From contig NZ_JAQMSD010000282.1 of NCBI RefSeq assembly GCF_028330525.1, positions 1 through 38,430 of the forward strand: a stretch of 38,430 nucleotides of DNA, in the 5' to 3' direction. Made by a program: the position numbers and the translations under genes. This DNA is from Spirulina sp. CS-785/01 (GTDB taxonomy: Bacteria; Cyanobacteriota; Cyanobacteriia; Cyanobacteriales; Spirulinaceae). Position 1 is the first letter of the stretch. Each line of letters begins with the position of its first letter. Positions 17,429-26,529 of this stretch are shown here, in pieces. A model generated the notes under the pieces. The model searched no databases. It saw only the letters and a list, made by a program, of their open reading frames with translations, and had not been told where the DNA came from.

Positions 17429-20400
17429 CTAATTTACCTTAAACTGCTTCACAACTTCCTGTAACTGTTCTGCCGTTGCCACAGAATCTTGTACCACCTT
17501 CGATAACTCCACCGAAGAAGTCGAAGTCGTATTAGAAATTTCAGCAACTTCTCGCATGGTTTGTGTCACCGACTCCGACTGTTTTAACTGCGTTGTGGTT
17601 GCCGTGGTAATGCCTTCGACTAACTCGCTAATTTGTGCTGTAGCTGCGGCAATAGCCGTTAAATTCCCCTTGGTTTCTTCCACTAAATTTGTCCCCACAC
17701 TTACCTGAGTAATAGCGGCCTCAGTGACTTTAATAACCTCGCTAGTTTGGGTGCGAATTTCTGCCACTAAATTGGAGATTTCAGAGGTGGCATTAGCCGA
17801 CTGACGGGCCAAGGACCGCACCTCATCAGCAACCACCGCAAACCCTTTCCCGTATTCTCCCGCACGGGTGGCCTCAATAGCTGCATTCAAGGATAATAAC
17901 TGAGTCTGGGTAGCAAAATCCCCGATTAAATTCACCACGCGGTCAATTTTCTGGGTGGACTCACTCAACTCGCGGATTTTTTGACTCGCTTCCGACACGG
18001 TATCCCGAATGGCCACAATGCCTTCTACTGTCCGGTTCATGGCTTCATCCCCGGATTTTACCGTTTGGTTGGCGTTTTGTACCGCTTGTTCGATAGACTC
18101 CGCATTGGTGTTCACATCCTTGGTAGAGTTGACCATTTTCTGTAACTCCGCCAAAGCTTCATTTAACTCTTGGGCTTGCTGTTGCGCTTGTTCTGCCAAT
18201 TTGCGGATTTGTGCGTCACTCCCGGCGGATTTTTCTGTCACCAAGGCGGTGGCTTTCTGTACCTGCATGACGATGCCTCGGAGACTTTGCAGGGTGTTAT
18301 TATACACATCGGCAATAGTCCCTAGTTCGTCGTCTGAGAGGGGCGCACGCACCGTTAAATCCCCTTCTAATGCCGGACGGACGGCGGAGAGTAACTGGAT
18401 GGCCCGTTGTTGTAAATTTTCTCTGCTGGTTTTTTCTCGGTTTGCTGCTTCGGCGAGTTGGTCAGCTTGTTGGCGGAGTTTTTGCAAGTCTTCGGCCCGT
18501 TGTAGGGCAATTCCCAACTGGGCCCCTAGTTGTACCATGAGTTGAATTTCTGCATCTTCCCAGACTCTGGGCCCCGAACATTGATAGTTGGCTAAGAGTC
18601 CCCAGAGGGTGTCTCCTTGGAAAATTGGCACGGTAATATAAGCTCGGGCCTGGAAGTCTTCTAAGAGTTCTAAATAGCAGGGGGGGAAACCGGAGTTATA
18701 AACGTCATTACTGACGCGGAATTGTTCCCCTTTACGGTAGGTTCCCCCTTGGGTTTTCTGTAAATAGGTGTCTTGGGAGGCCCGTTGTCTGGCCTGCATT
18801 TCTTTGATGGTGCAACCTTCGGTGTCGATGTTGTTGCGGGTTTGTTCTAAGATACTGGGGTCTTCTCCTTGGGCCCCTAATAGGGAGGTCCAACCGGGTT
18901 CGACGGACTCGGCGACGAATTGCCCACTCCAGTCTTCGTTAAACTGATAAATGCCTACTCGGTCGGATTTAAAGATTTTCCGGGCTTCGGTGGTGGCGAT
19001 GCGGAAAATGGTTTTAATTTCGGTGGATTGTTTAATTTTATCACTGATGAGCGCGATCGCGCGTTCCCGTTCGACGGCTTCTTCGAGTTTCTGTTTCTGT
19101 AACTTGAGTTGTTCTAAGTCTTCGGCCCGTTGTAAAGCTATCCCCAACTGGGACCCCAAGTTGACCATCAGTTTAATTTCTTCATCTTTCCACACCCTGG
19201 GCCCAGAACATTGATAACAAGGCATTAACCCCCAGAGGGTTTCCCCAAGGAAGATGGGAACGGTAATATAAGCACGGGCTTGGAAACTTTCGAGGAGTTG
19301 CAAATAACAGTCGGGAAACTCAGAGTTATACACATCATTACTGGCCCGGAATTGTTCCCCTTTACGATAGGTCCCCCCTTTGGTGTCTTGTAAATAGGTA
19401 TCTTGGGAGGCCAGTTGCCGCACTTTCATGTCCTTAATGGTGCAGCCTTCACTGTTAATATTACTATCTGTCCCTTGTAATATCTTCTCATCCTCCACCT
19501 GTGCGCCTAAAAGCGACTTCCAACCGGGGGCGACGGACTCAGCGACAAATTCCCCACTCCAGTCCTCATTAAAGCGATAAATGCCCACTCGGTCTGCTTT
19601 CAGTAACTTGCGGACTTCTTCGGTGGCCACTTTAAAAATGGCGTTGGTATCTTGGAATTGTTTAATTTTATCACTGACCAGCGCGATCGCCCGTTCCCGT
19701 TCCACCGCTTCTTCTAGTTGTGCTTTTTGGACTTTCAGTTGGTCTAAGTCTTCGGCCCGTTGCAAAGCTATTCCTAACTGGGACCCCAAGTTGACGACTA
19801 AATTAATATCTTCTTGTTGCCACACACGGGGACCCGAACATTGATAATTGGCTAATAGTCCCCAGAGTGTCTTACCGAGGAAAATGGGAACAGTAATATA
19901 GGCCCGGGCCTGGAAACTTTCTAATAATTCAATATAACAATCGGGGAATCCTGCCTTATAAATATCATTGGTGGCACGATATTGGTCTCCTTGACGATAT
20001 GTTCCCCCCTGGGTCCGTTGTAAGTAGGTATCTTTGGCCCCTAACTCCTTGGTCCGCATATTTTTAATGGTGCAACCCTCGGTGTTAATATTGGTGTCTG
20101 TCCCTTCTAACAGTTTTGGGTCTTCTCCTTGGGTCCCTAGTAGGGATAACCAACCGGCCCCGACGGACTCGGCCACAAATTCCCCAGTCCAGTCTTCATT
20201 AAAGCGATAAATAACCACTCGGTCTGACTTGAGTAACTGGCGAATTTCTTGGGTTGCGTTGCGGAAAATAATGTTGGTATCGAGGGATTGTTTAATTTTA
20301 TCACTGACTCGTGCGATCGCTTTTTCCCGTTCCACGGCTTGCTGTAACTGGGCCGCTTGTCGTTTCTGTTGTCGCAACGAGGCCGCTTGTTGTAGCGCAA

Positions 20401-21583
20401 CCCCCAACTGGTCGGCAATTTGCAGCATCAGGTTCACCTCCTCACTCTGCCAATGACGGGGCCCCCCGCATTGATAACTAGCCAATAATCCCCATAAGCG
20501 ATCGCCCTGATACACCCCCACGGTAAGATAGGCTTTAGCCTGAATCCGTTCGAGGAGTTCCACATAACAAGCAGGAAACCCCATCTCATACACATTATCG
20601 ACAACGCGATATTTTTCCCCGCGACTATAAACCCCCCCTTTCGTCCGTTCTAAATGCGTATCAACAATTTCCCCCCGTCCCCCAGTCGTCACCATCTGTT
20701 TCAGGTTACAGTCCTCACTATTATCCCGAAACAACTTCTCATCTGGGGGGTTTTGTAGCAGCGAAGTCCACCCCGGTCCCACCGACTCAGCCACAAACTG
20801 GCCACTCCAGTCCCGATTAAAACGATAAATCCCCACCCGGTCTGCTTGCAACAACTGCCGGACTTCCTGCGTAGTAGATTGAAAAATCGTGCGAATATCC
20901 AAAGAACGACGAATGCGGTCTATCACCTTATTGACCGTCTGTTCCCGGACTTGTTGCTGTTGTAACTTCTCCTGATACTGATACCCCACCAAATGCAGGG
21001 ATAAGGCCGTCGCAATTTGGTCTAACAGCGTCGCATCCACCTCTCCCCACCGTCGGGCCTCATTACACTGCTGTACCACCAACAGTCCCCAAATTTGTCC
21101 CCCTAACCGAATTGGAGACGCTAAACTAGAGCGAACCTGGAACTTTTCTAGGAGTTGTAGTTGGTAGGGAGTGACTTGAGTTGTGGCAGAATAGGCAATA
21201 GAGACACATCCCCGGTTATACTCATTACGAATATCCGCCCCAAAAAACGTCGCAGGAAGCGTTTCCCGAACCGCAGGAGTCCACCCTCGGTCAATGGACT
21301 CTGCTAAAACAATTCCTTTTTGTTCTGTCTGAAACTGATAAATTAACGTCCGTGACCCCTGAAACAGTTGTTTCACCTGTTCTACAGTGTTATTCAGTAG
21401 CGCGTTGCGGTTTTTCGCTTGACTGAGAACCGACTGCACCCGCGTTACCTGTTCCCGCATCCACTGAAACTGTTTTTCCAGGTCGGGAGGTGCAAGTTGT
21501 AACGGTTCTTGACTTTGACTCCCATTCTGTTGGGAGGAGGAGTCTTGGGGAGAAGTGGGTTGGTTGGGGTAAATAGCTGTCAT
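17429..21583 (-). CDS. soluble methyl-accepting chemoreceptor with five GAF domains (PixJ-like)
   Basis: 1384 aa with no membrane helix. Order: Gln-rich N-terminus; GAF1 (about 50-205, divergent); GAF2 to GAF5 (about 225-1035), each preceded by a coiled linker such as LEEAVERERAIALISDKIKQ; HAMP-like segment (about 1065-1115, LEGDLTVRAPLSDDELG); and the MCP signalling hairpin with tip LLSLNAAIEATRAGE and FAVVADEVRSLA. It should signal to CheA/CheW, likely in taxis. GAF2-5 look like cyanobacteriochrome GAFs (FNEDWSGEFVAES, TYLQxTxGGTYR), but the bilin-attachment Cys is followed by Tyr (FPACYVELL, FPDCYIELL, FPDCYLQLL, FPPCYLELL) where the canonical pair is Cys-His. The four Cys codons are exactly 630 bp apart. 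GAF1 lacks the Cys (TPYQLQLL). Bilin binding is therefore uncertain. No che genes are adjacent. Confidence 0.93.
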   Translation of the reverse strand: MTAIYPNQPTSPQDSSSQQNGSQSQEPLQLAPPDLEKQFQWMREQVTRVQSVLSQAKNRNALLNNTVEQVKQLFQGSRTLIYQFQTEQKGIVLAESIDRGWTPAVRETLPATFFGADIRNEYNRGCVSIAYSATTQVTPYQLQLLEKFQVRSSLASPIRLGGQIWGLLVVQQCNEARRWGEVDATLLDQIATALSLHLVGYQYQEKLQQQQVREQTVNKVIDRIRRSLDIRTIFQSTTQEVRQLLQADRVGIYRFNRDWSGQFVAESVGPGWTSLLQNPPDEKLFRDNSEDCNLKQMVTTGGRGEIVDTHLERTKGGVYSRGEKYRVVDNVYEMGFPACYVELLERIQAKAYLTVGVYQGDRLWGLLASYQCGGPRHWQSEEVNLMLQIADQLGVALQQAASLRQQKRQAAQLQQAVEREKAIARVSDKIKQSLDTNIIFRNATQEIRQLLKSDRVVIYRFNEDWTGEFVAESVGAGWLSLLGTQGEDPKLLEGTDTNINTEGCTIKNMRTKELGAKDTYLQRTQGGTYRQGDQYRATNDIYKAGFPDCYIELLESFQARAYITVPIFLGKTLWGLLANYQCSGPRVWQQEDINLVVNLGSQLGIALQRAEDLDQLKVQKAQLEEAVERERAIALVSDKIKQFQDTNAIFKVATEEVRKLLKADRVGIYRFNEDWSGEFVAESVAPGWKSLLGAQVEDEKILQGTDSNINSEGCTIKDMKVRQLASQDTYLQDTKGGTYRKGEQFRASNDVYNSEFPDCYLQLLESFQARAYITVPIFLGETLWGLMPCYQCSGPRVWKDEEIKLMVNLGSQLGIALQRAEDLEQLKLQKQKLEEAVERERAIALISDKIKQSTEIKTIFRIATTEARKIFKSDRVGIYQFNEDWSGQFVAESVEPGWTSLLGAQGEDPSILEQTRNNIDTEGCTIKEMQARQRASQDTYLQKTQGGTYRKGEQFRVSNDVYNSGFPPCYLELLEDFQARAYITVPIFQGDTLWGLLANYQCSGPRVWEDAEIQLMVQLGAQLGIALQRAEDLQKLRQQADQLAEAANREKTSRENLQQRAIQLLSAVRPALEGDLTVRAPLSDDELGTIADVYNNTLQSLRGIVMQVQKATALVTEKSAGSDAQIRKLAEQAQQQAQELNEALAELQKMVNSTKDVNTNAESIEQAVQNANQTVKSGDEAMNRTVEGIVAIRDTVSEASQKIRELSESTQKIDRVVNLIGDFATQTQLLSLNAAIEATRAGEYGKGFAVVADEVRSLARQSANATSEISNLVAEIRTQTSEVIKVTEAAITQVSVGTNLVEETKGNLTAIAAATAQISELVEGITTATTTQLKQSESVTQTMREVAEISNTTSTSSVELSKVVQDSVATAEQLQEVVKQFKVN

Positions 21584-21750
21584 AAAACTAGCAAAGGCGT
21601 TGTTTTAGGCGGGTCTAGGCTACATTTTTGCATCCCTCAGACCCTTGGTATCATCGGCTCTCTCTATTTTGACACGGACACAGGGAAGGGTTCTATATTT
21701 TTCTGGTGTTGCTCATTCATTGACCCAGAATAACAGAGTCCCGCGTCACC

Positions 21751-22098
21751 TTAACCCACATCTATGGGAGAAAAAGGAGTTCTCGAATAATTGGCCTGTC
21801 CCTTACCTGCCATAATTTTTTCTGACTTAAAAGAAACCTTTAACTCCGGTAACTCTGAAGTCTCTAACCGTCTCCCGATTTCTGCTTTGGCTAACTCCAG
21901 TTTAGGAAATTCTGGGCTTGTTCCAAAGGGAATCCACACACTATAGTTATTCAGGGACGGAATTTTAATATTAACTTTGGCCGGAGCAACCCGTTTACGG
22001 GGGGATACATAAAATTGAGTAAGATACCCTTCCCCATTGTCTAATTTATTGTCTAATTTTAAGGCGGGTTTCGCAAAATCCCGCAAATAGTCTTCCAA
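21751..22098 (-). CDS. hypothetical protein, 115 aa, possibly a 3' fragment
   Basis: I do not recognise it. The residue pattern is protein-like: Lys/Glu-rich, with segments GYLTQFYVSPRKRVAPAKVN and FPKLELAKAEIGRRLE. No signal peptide or membrane helix is seen. The only N-terminal start is a TTG (22098) without a ribosome site. Two codons upstream in the same frame is a TAG (22105-22107), before which the frame stays open back to 22404. An ATG at 22332, overlapping the prmA end by 17 bases, could start a 192-residue protein if the TAG were sense. So this may be a short real gene, the tail of a broken gene, or non-coding. It lies between prmA and the chemoreceptor gene on the same strand. Confidence 0.4.
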   Translation of the reverse strand: MEDYLRDFAKPALKLDNKLDNGEGYLTQFYVSPRKRVAPAKVNIKIPSLNNYSVWIPFGTSPEFPKLELAKAEIGRRLETSELPELKVSFKSEKIMAGKGQANYSRTPFSPIDVG

Positions 22099-22315
22099 TA
22101 AGAGCTACGCTTTGCGATCTACCTGAACCAACAAATAAAGCGTCTCAAATTGAGAATAGAGAGCAGATTTTTTTGTGTTATTTAAAATTCCGGTTGCTGA
22201 GTTTCTTGGTTGGGGATTATTTTGATATTGTTCAAAGCAAAAGCATTCGATAAAAAGCCCGATCTGATCTTGGCAGAGCCAATTGCCTATTAACTTTGCT
22301 AGTAACCCCCCCAAT

Positions 22316-23203
22316 TTAAGGTCGTCGGACATTAAAACAACACCATTCGTCATGTTTCCAGAGGGTGGCCACAATCCAACCGTATTCTTCGAGGATATCT
22401 GCAATGGGTTTAGCTTGATCTAATAAAATTCCGCTTAAAATGCCCCATCCTTTGGGTTTGACGATTTCGGTAAGGTCGGGGATCATCTCGACAATGACTT
22501 CGGCCAAAATATTACACAATACACCATCTACTTGACCGCCGACCATTTTGGGAATACGCTCAACACTGCCTTTTTTGACGATTAAACGCTCTGGGTCAAT
22601 GTGGTTGAGGTCTCGGTTGGCGGCGGTGGCCTTCACCGAGAGGGGGTCGGTATCGACGGCGTAGGCTTGACCCATCCCCAATAATAACGCGCCAATGGAG
22701 AGAATGCCTGACCCACAGCCCACATCAGCAACAATTAAATCTTTCCTTTCTGGGGTGACGCGCATTTCTAAGGACTCTAGACAGAGTTGGGTGGTGGCGT
22801 GGGTCCCAGTGCCGAAGGCCGCACCGGGATCAAGGCGGATGATGGTGCGATCGCTGTCTGGAGGAGTTAACCAAGCGGGACAGATTAAAAAGCGATCGCC
22901 GATTTCTTGGGGTTGCCAATGTTCCTTCCAACTACTCGCCCAGTCTTCCTCATCCAACACCCGCCACTGGGCCAAGGGGGCGGGTAGTTCCAAAGATAAC
23001 GCATCCTGTCGTAACCACAAGGCCAAGGCCGCCAAATCCAAAGATTTCGACGTTTCTTGGGGGAGATAGCCCCGAATGAGTCGGGAGTCCCCCTGATACT
23101 CACTGGCAGTCCCCCGACAGCCAAATTCCTCCAATCGCCAGAAGACTAAATCTTCTTGCATGGGTTCACACAGGATCGTTATTTCCCACCAGTGGTTAGA
23201 CAT
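22316..23203 (-). CDS. prmA: ribosomal protein L11 methyltransferase
   Basis: SAM-dependent trimethylation of ribosomal protein L11; cytoplasmic. The 295 residues are of normal length. The N-terminal L11-recognition domain ([22 protein letters not shown]) is followed by the Rossmann SAM domain. That domain has [19 protein letters not shown], motif [16 protein letters not shown], the VDTDPLSV acidic loop and the catalytic-region [10 protein letters not shown]. It lies 33 bases after serA on the same strand, so the two are likely co-transcribed; serA-prmA pairing is common in cyanobacteria. Two HIP1 sites (22847, 22892) lie exactly where the + strand turns from G-rich to C-rich. Confidence 0.96.
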   Translation of the reverse strand: MSNHWWEITILCEPMQEDLVFWRLEEFGCRGTASEYQGDSRLIRGYLPQETSKSLDLAALALWLRQDALSLELPAPLAQWRVLDEEDWASSWKEHWQPQEIGDRFLICPAWLTPPDSDRTIIRLDPGAAFGTGTHATTQLCLESLEMRVTPERKDLIVADVGCGSGILSIGALLLGMGQAYAVDTDPLSVKATAANRDLNHIDPERLIVKKGSVERIPKMVGGQVDGVLCNILAEVIVEMIPDLTEIVKPKGWGILSGILLDQAKPIADILEEYGWIVATLWKHDEWCCFNVRRP

Positions 23204-23236
23204 GGAACTTCCCCACCCTAGTTGTACAAATTAGAA

Positions 23237-24817
23237 TTACAGTTTCACCGTATAGGCATCAGAAATCCCCGGAATTTTGGTGATTTCTTCTAAAATGCCT
23301 TCAGGCAGGGGATCATCTAAACTCAAAGCCATCACCGCATTGCCTCGGACAATTTGCCGCCCGACTTGCATACTGGCAATGTTGACATTAAAGTTCCCCA
23401 GTAATGAACCAATCTTACCAATAATTCCAGGCATATCCCGGTGTAAGGTAAAGAGCATATGGCTACTGGGGGGTAAGTTAATGGGGAATTCGTCAATATT
23501 GATCACGCGAATTTCGCCATTCCCCAATAAGGCCCCAGTAACGGAATGATCTCCTAAAGACCCCCGTGCTTCTAAGTGTAACGACCCGGAATAGTCAGAC
23601 GCTGACGCATCTTTGGTTTCGACTACCCGAATGCCCCGTTCTTTGGCTTCAATGCTGGCATTGACATAGTTAACTCGTTCCCGTAAGGCTTGGGAGAGTA
23701 GCCCTTTTAAGCCTGCAATGACAATGGGTTGACTCTGGGCGGTGGCCAAGTCGCCTTGTAAGTTGACATTAAAGTGATCAACTCGTCCTCCGGCTAATTG
23801 TCCCACTAAATTTCCCAGGGTTTCCGCCAGTTGTAAGTAGGGTTTCAGTTTTTCCATGACGTTGGGGTTTAAGCCAGGAATATTCACGGCGGACCGGGCC
23901 GGCAGTCCCAGTAAAACATCCCGAATTTGTTCGGCTACGTCAATGGCCACATTTACTTGCGCTTCGGCGGTGGAGGCTCCTAAGTGGGGGGTGAGGATGA
24001 GTTCACCAATGCCTCGTAGGGGGGAGTCTTCGCCGAGGGGTTCTTGGTTAAATACGTCTAAGGCTGCTCCGGCAATTGTACCGTTTTTCACAGCTTCGGC
24101 GATGGCCGCTTCGTCCACAATGCCACCCCGCGCACAGTTAATGATGCGGGTGGTGGGTTTCATTTTTGCTAAGGTTTCAGCGTTGATTAAGTTGGCGGTT
24201 TCTGGGGTTTTGGGGACGTGCAGGGTAATATAATCGGATTCCTGGAATAAGAAATCTAAGTCCACCAGACGACACCCCAGTTGTTCGGCCCGTTCTGCGG
24301 AAATGAAGGGGTCATAGGCTAAGATTTTCATGTCCATGGCTTTGGCTACACTGGCTACATGAGAGCCAATTTTTCCGAGGCCCACCACACCGAGGGTTTT
24401 TTTGTAAACTTCAGCCCCTAAAAATTTCTTCCGTTCCCATTTCCCGTCTTGAACCGACTGATGGGCGACGGGGATGTGTCGGGAGAGGGACAACATCATG
24501 GCTAGGGCGTGTTCTGCGGCGGCTGTGGTGTTGCCTTCGGGGGAGTTCACCACGACAATACCGCGCCGGGTGGCGGCGGGGATGTCGATGTTATCTACGC
24601 CAACGCCGGCCCGCCCGACGATTTTGAGTTGAGTTCCTGCTTCAATGACCTCTTTGGTAACTTTTGTACCAGAACGCACCATTAAAGCATCGTATTCTGG
24701 AATAATGCGTATGAGTTCTTCGGCAGACAAGCCGGTTTTTTCATCGACTTGTGCCACTTGCGACAGAATTTCGACTCCTGCGCGATCGATACTATCGGAA
24801 ACTAGAACTTTAGACAT
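23237..24817 (-). CDS. serA: D-3-phosphoglycerate dehydrogenase
   Basis: First step of phosphorylated serine synthesis: NAD-dependent oxidation of 3-phosphoglycerate. 526 aa, the long (type I) form. The Rossmann motif is VVGLGKIGSHVA (about 144-155). The catalytic residues are Arg230 (INCARGGIVDE), Glu259 (DVFNQEP) and His278 (LTPHLGAST). After residue 310 come the intervening allosteric substrate-binding domain and a C-terminal ACT domain (about 455-526, LFTLHRDMPGIIGKIGSLLG), so serine feedback is possible but not proven. The ATG at 24817 fits the family N-terminus (MSKVLVSDSIDRAGV). It is first of a serA-prmA pair. Confidence 0.97.
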   Translation of the reverse strand: MSKVLVSDSIDRAGVEILSQVAQVDEKTGLSAEELIRIIPEYDALMVRSGTKVTKEVIEAGTQLKIVGRAGVGVDNIDIPAATRRGIVVVNSPEGNTTAAAEHALAMMLSLSRHIPVAHQSVQDGKWERKKFLGAEVYKKTLGVVGLGKIGSHVASVAKAMDMKILAYDPFISAERAEQLGCRLVDLDFLFQESDYITLHVPKTPETANLINAETLAKMKPTTRIINCARGGIVDEAAIAEAVKNGTIAGAALDVFNQEPLGEDSPLRGIGELILTPHLGASTAEAQVNVAIDVAEQIRDVLLGLPARSAVNIPGLNPNVMEKLKPYLQLAETLGNLVGQLAGGRVDHFNVNLQGDLATAQSQPIVIAGLKGLLSQALRERVNYVNASIEAKERGIRVVETKDASASDYSGSLHLEARGSLGDHSVTGALLGNGEIRVINIDEFPINLPPSSHMLFTLHRDMPGIIGKIGSLLGNFNVNIASMQVGRQIVRGNAVMALSLDDPLPEGILEEITKIPGISDAYTVKL

Positions 24818-25291
24818 AAGAGATAATTTACAGTGAACGCATTGACTTGCTCCTCTGCATCTTTCTGAGATGCGCGAGGATTCTCAAAGGATGTGACGAC
24901 GGGTTGAAACCACAAATCTCCACCTTTTTCCTGTCTCATCGGCTCTTAACTCGACCGTCACCAGTCTCTGTCAGATCGCCTCCCCAGGTGATTTTTTTAA
25001 CGTCTCGCACAGAAATTGTATAGGGAAATGGGACGAGTGACCAGTCTTTGCTGTGAAAAGAAGGGGAGTGGATAGTGGATAGTTGATAGTTGGAGAATTG
25101 AACCACAAAGACACAAAGGACACAAAGGGGAGATGGGGAGTTAGGGAAGATTGGCTAACGGAAGCCCGACTCGGAACACCCTTTGAGAATCCTTGTCTCT
25201 TTAGAGCAAGGAGTAAAATAGGAAGGATGATTGATTATTGTTTACTGATTATTGTTTACTGGTTACTGGTTACTGGTTACTGATTGCTGTT
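24818..25291. other. serA leader and repeat-rich divergent spacer
   Basis: A 474-base gap between serA (-) and the membrane-protein gene (+). On the - strand TATACAAT (25015-25022) could be the serA -10 box, giving a leader of about 190 bases; no -35 box is convincing. A GCATCT/AGATGC hairpin lies near the serA start (about 24860-24880). The right part holds period-7 repeats: GTGGATA/GTTGATA units near 25070-25094, a CACAAAGGA-type repeat near 25103-25127, and TTACTGG/ATTGTTT units at about 25232-25285. A 66-codon ORF here is composed of these repeats and I do not accept it. Confidence 0.5.
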
Positions 25292-25804
25292 ATGAGTATG
25301 AGTTATTTGGTGGCGGTGTTGCGCGATCGCCTTGAAGCGGAAGCCGCCTATACTGCTTTAGAAAAGGCGGGGTTTGAGTCGGCCAATGTGTCGATTTTAG
25401 GCCGGGGGTATCAAAGTGCAGATGAATTTGGGTTAGTTGATCCTGGAGTCCAAGCCAGAAAACGGGCAACCCTAATGGCTTTCTGGCTGGTTCCCTTTGG
25501 CTTTTTTGCGGGGGCCACTTTTAATCTCATTTCCCATTTAAACCTGATCACTTGGACTGGAGAAGTGGGAAATACGGTGATTGGCGGGATTTTAGGTGCG
25601 CTGGGGGGTGCAATGGGAAGTTATTTTATTGGGGGTGGGATCAATGTCTCTGACGAAAGTGGTGAGGCGTTACCCTATCGCAATTCCTTGGAGGAGGGGA
25701 AATATTTAGTGATTGTGCGCGGTTCAACGACGCTGAAAAACCGAGCTAAACCGATTTTACAACAGTTCGAGCCGGAGGAATTGCAAGGATATACCCAAGA
25801 ATAG
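25292..25804 (+). CDS. conserved cyanobacterial glycine-rich membrane protein
   Basis: 170 aa when started at the ATG at 25292; a second ATG at 25298 is equally possible. A short N-terminal alpha/beta domain (YLVAVLRDRLEAEAAYTALEK) resembles the small ferredoxin-like fold of stress-associated DUF1269-like proteins. Two hydrophobic glycine-zipper segments follow: FWLVPFGFFAGATFNLI and VIGGILGALGGAMGSYFIGGG. The C-terminus KYLVIVRGS returns to a soluble strand. The N- and C-terminal soluble parts probably pack together on one membrane face. Function is unknown. The ORF extends upstream to a TTG, but that part is encoded by heptamer repeats, so I reject it. It is eight bases before the peptidase gene and likely co-transcribed. 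Confidence 0.75.
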   Translation: MSMSYLVAVLRDRLEAEAAYTALEKAGFESANVSILGRGYQSADEFGLVDPGVQARKRATLMAFWLVPFGFFAGATFNLISHLNLITWTGEVGNTVIGGILGALGGAMGSYFIGGGINVSDESGEALPYRNSLEEGKYLVIVRGSTTLKNRAKPILQQFEPEELQGYTQE

Positions 25805-25812
25805 AAAGGTCT

Positions 25813-26325
25813 ATGAAACGGCTGTTGTTGACTTCGTTTCAAACGTGGCTTCCCCATCAAGTCTCTAATGCGTCGGATGATTTGTTAGCGATGGTGGTGG
25901 GGAGGTATTTACCGGGGATAGAGTGGGTTTTGTTGCGACAGTTACCTGTGGAGACGAGGGAAGCGAGTGAGACAGTCTTGGCGGCTATTGAAACCTATCA
26001 TCCCGACGGCATTATTTGTTGTGGTATGGCGGAAAGTCGTTCTCAGTTAACGGTAGAATCCAATGGGAGGAAGGGTCAGCAGAGGTTATATACTTCGGTG
26101 AATTTAGCGCAATTAATTGCCCCTTTATCGTTGACCCATATTAGCCATGATGCGGGCAATTTTGTCTGTGAGGGGGTTTATTTTGAGGTTTTACGGTATT
26201 TACAGGAGAAGGAGTTAAAAATGCCCTGCCTTTTTGTTCATGTCCCCATTTTAACCGCACAGAATCAGGTTCAGGTGTTCTCGGATTTTCAGCAAATTTT
26301 GGGGTTGGTTCACCTATCCCCCTGA
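25813..26325 (+). CDS. pyroglutamyl-peptidase I-like protein (peptidase family C15)
   Basis: 170 aa. Family C15 removes N-terminal pyroglutamate with a Cys-His-Glu triad. The expected residues are present in order: Glu74 in GMAESRSQLTVE, Cys119 in SHDAGNFVCEGVYFEVLRYL and His143 in CLFVHVP. The N-terminus LLLTSFQTWLPHQVSNAS corresponds to the usual TGFEPFGG...NPS region, but the FEPFGG loop is degenerate. The protein is about 40 residues shorter than typical bacterial enzymes (around 210-215), so substrate specificity may differ. A weak AAGG lies before the ATG. It follows the membrane-protein gene by eight bases. Confidence 0.82.
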   Translation: MKRLLLTSFQTWLPHQVSNASDDLLAMVVGRYLPGIEWVLLRQLPVETREASETVLAAIETYHPDGIICCGMAESRSQLTVESNGRKGQQRLYTSVNLAQLIAPLSLTHISHDAGNFVCEGVYFEVLRYLQEKELKMPCLFVHVPILTAQNQVQVFSDFQQILGLVHLSP

Positions 26326-26346
26326 ATGCTTATAGAACAATCGGTC

Positions 26347-26379
26347 AAAAAGCTATCTGTTTTCAACGGATGGATGAAT
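26347..26379 (+). repeat. 33-nt dispersed palindromic element, copy B
   Basis: Starts AAAAAGCTATC and ends AACGGATGGATGAAT. Same length and ends as copies at 9357 (inverted) and 29769. It begins 22 bases after the peptidase stop codon. The hairpin is weaker here because the left arm has mutated (CTATC for CCATC). Confidence 0.7.
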
Positions 26380-26529
26380 GACAGCTAGGGATGTTGCTTC
26401 CTTTTGTGGTCTTTTTTCTGCTAGCTCGGCAAAGTGCGGAATGTGGGCAACCCAGTTGCTTGCTTAAAAATTTTGCGTCACAATAAAGTTAAAGAAACCT
26501 ATCTTTTCTTTAAAAAATATTAAAATATT

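Noticed and set aside
18009-18545. 178-codon + strand ORF inside the chemoreceptor gene
   Set aside because: Antisense shadow of the HAMP/MCP region; the - strand frame has clear domain motifs along its full length.
24818-25022. Possible riboswitch in the serA leader
   Set aside because: I tried to match glycine and other known riboswitch cores and found none; only one small hairpin is convincing.
25083-25283. 66-codon ORF beginning MIVGELNHKDTKDTKG
   Set aside because: Made of the CACAAAGGA-type and heptamer repeats; such ORFs are repeat artefacts, and no ribosome site is seen.
25238-25291. 18-codon extension of the glycine-rich membrane protein to a TTG
   Set aside because: The extra codons come from TTACTGG/ATTGTTT heptamer repeats; an ATG follows at 25292 at the point where protein-like sequence starts.
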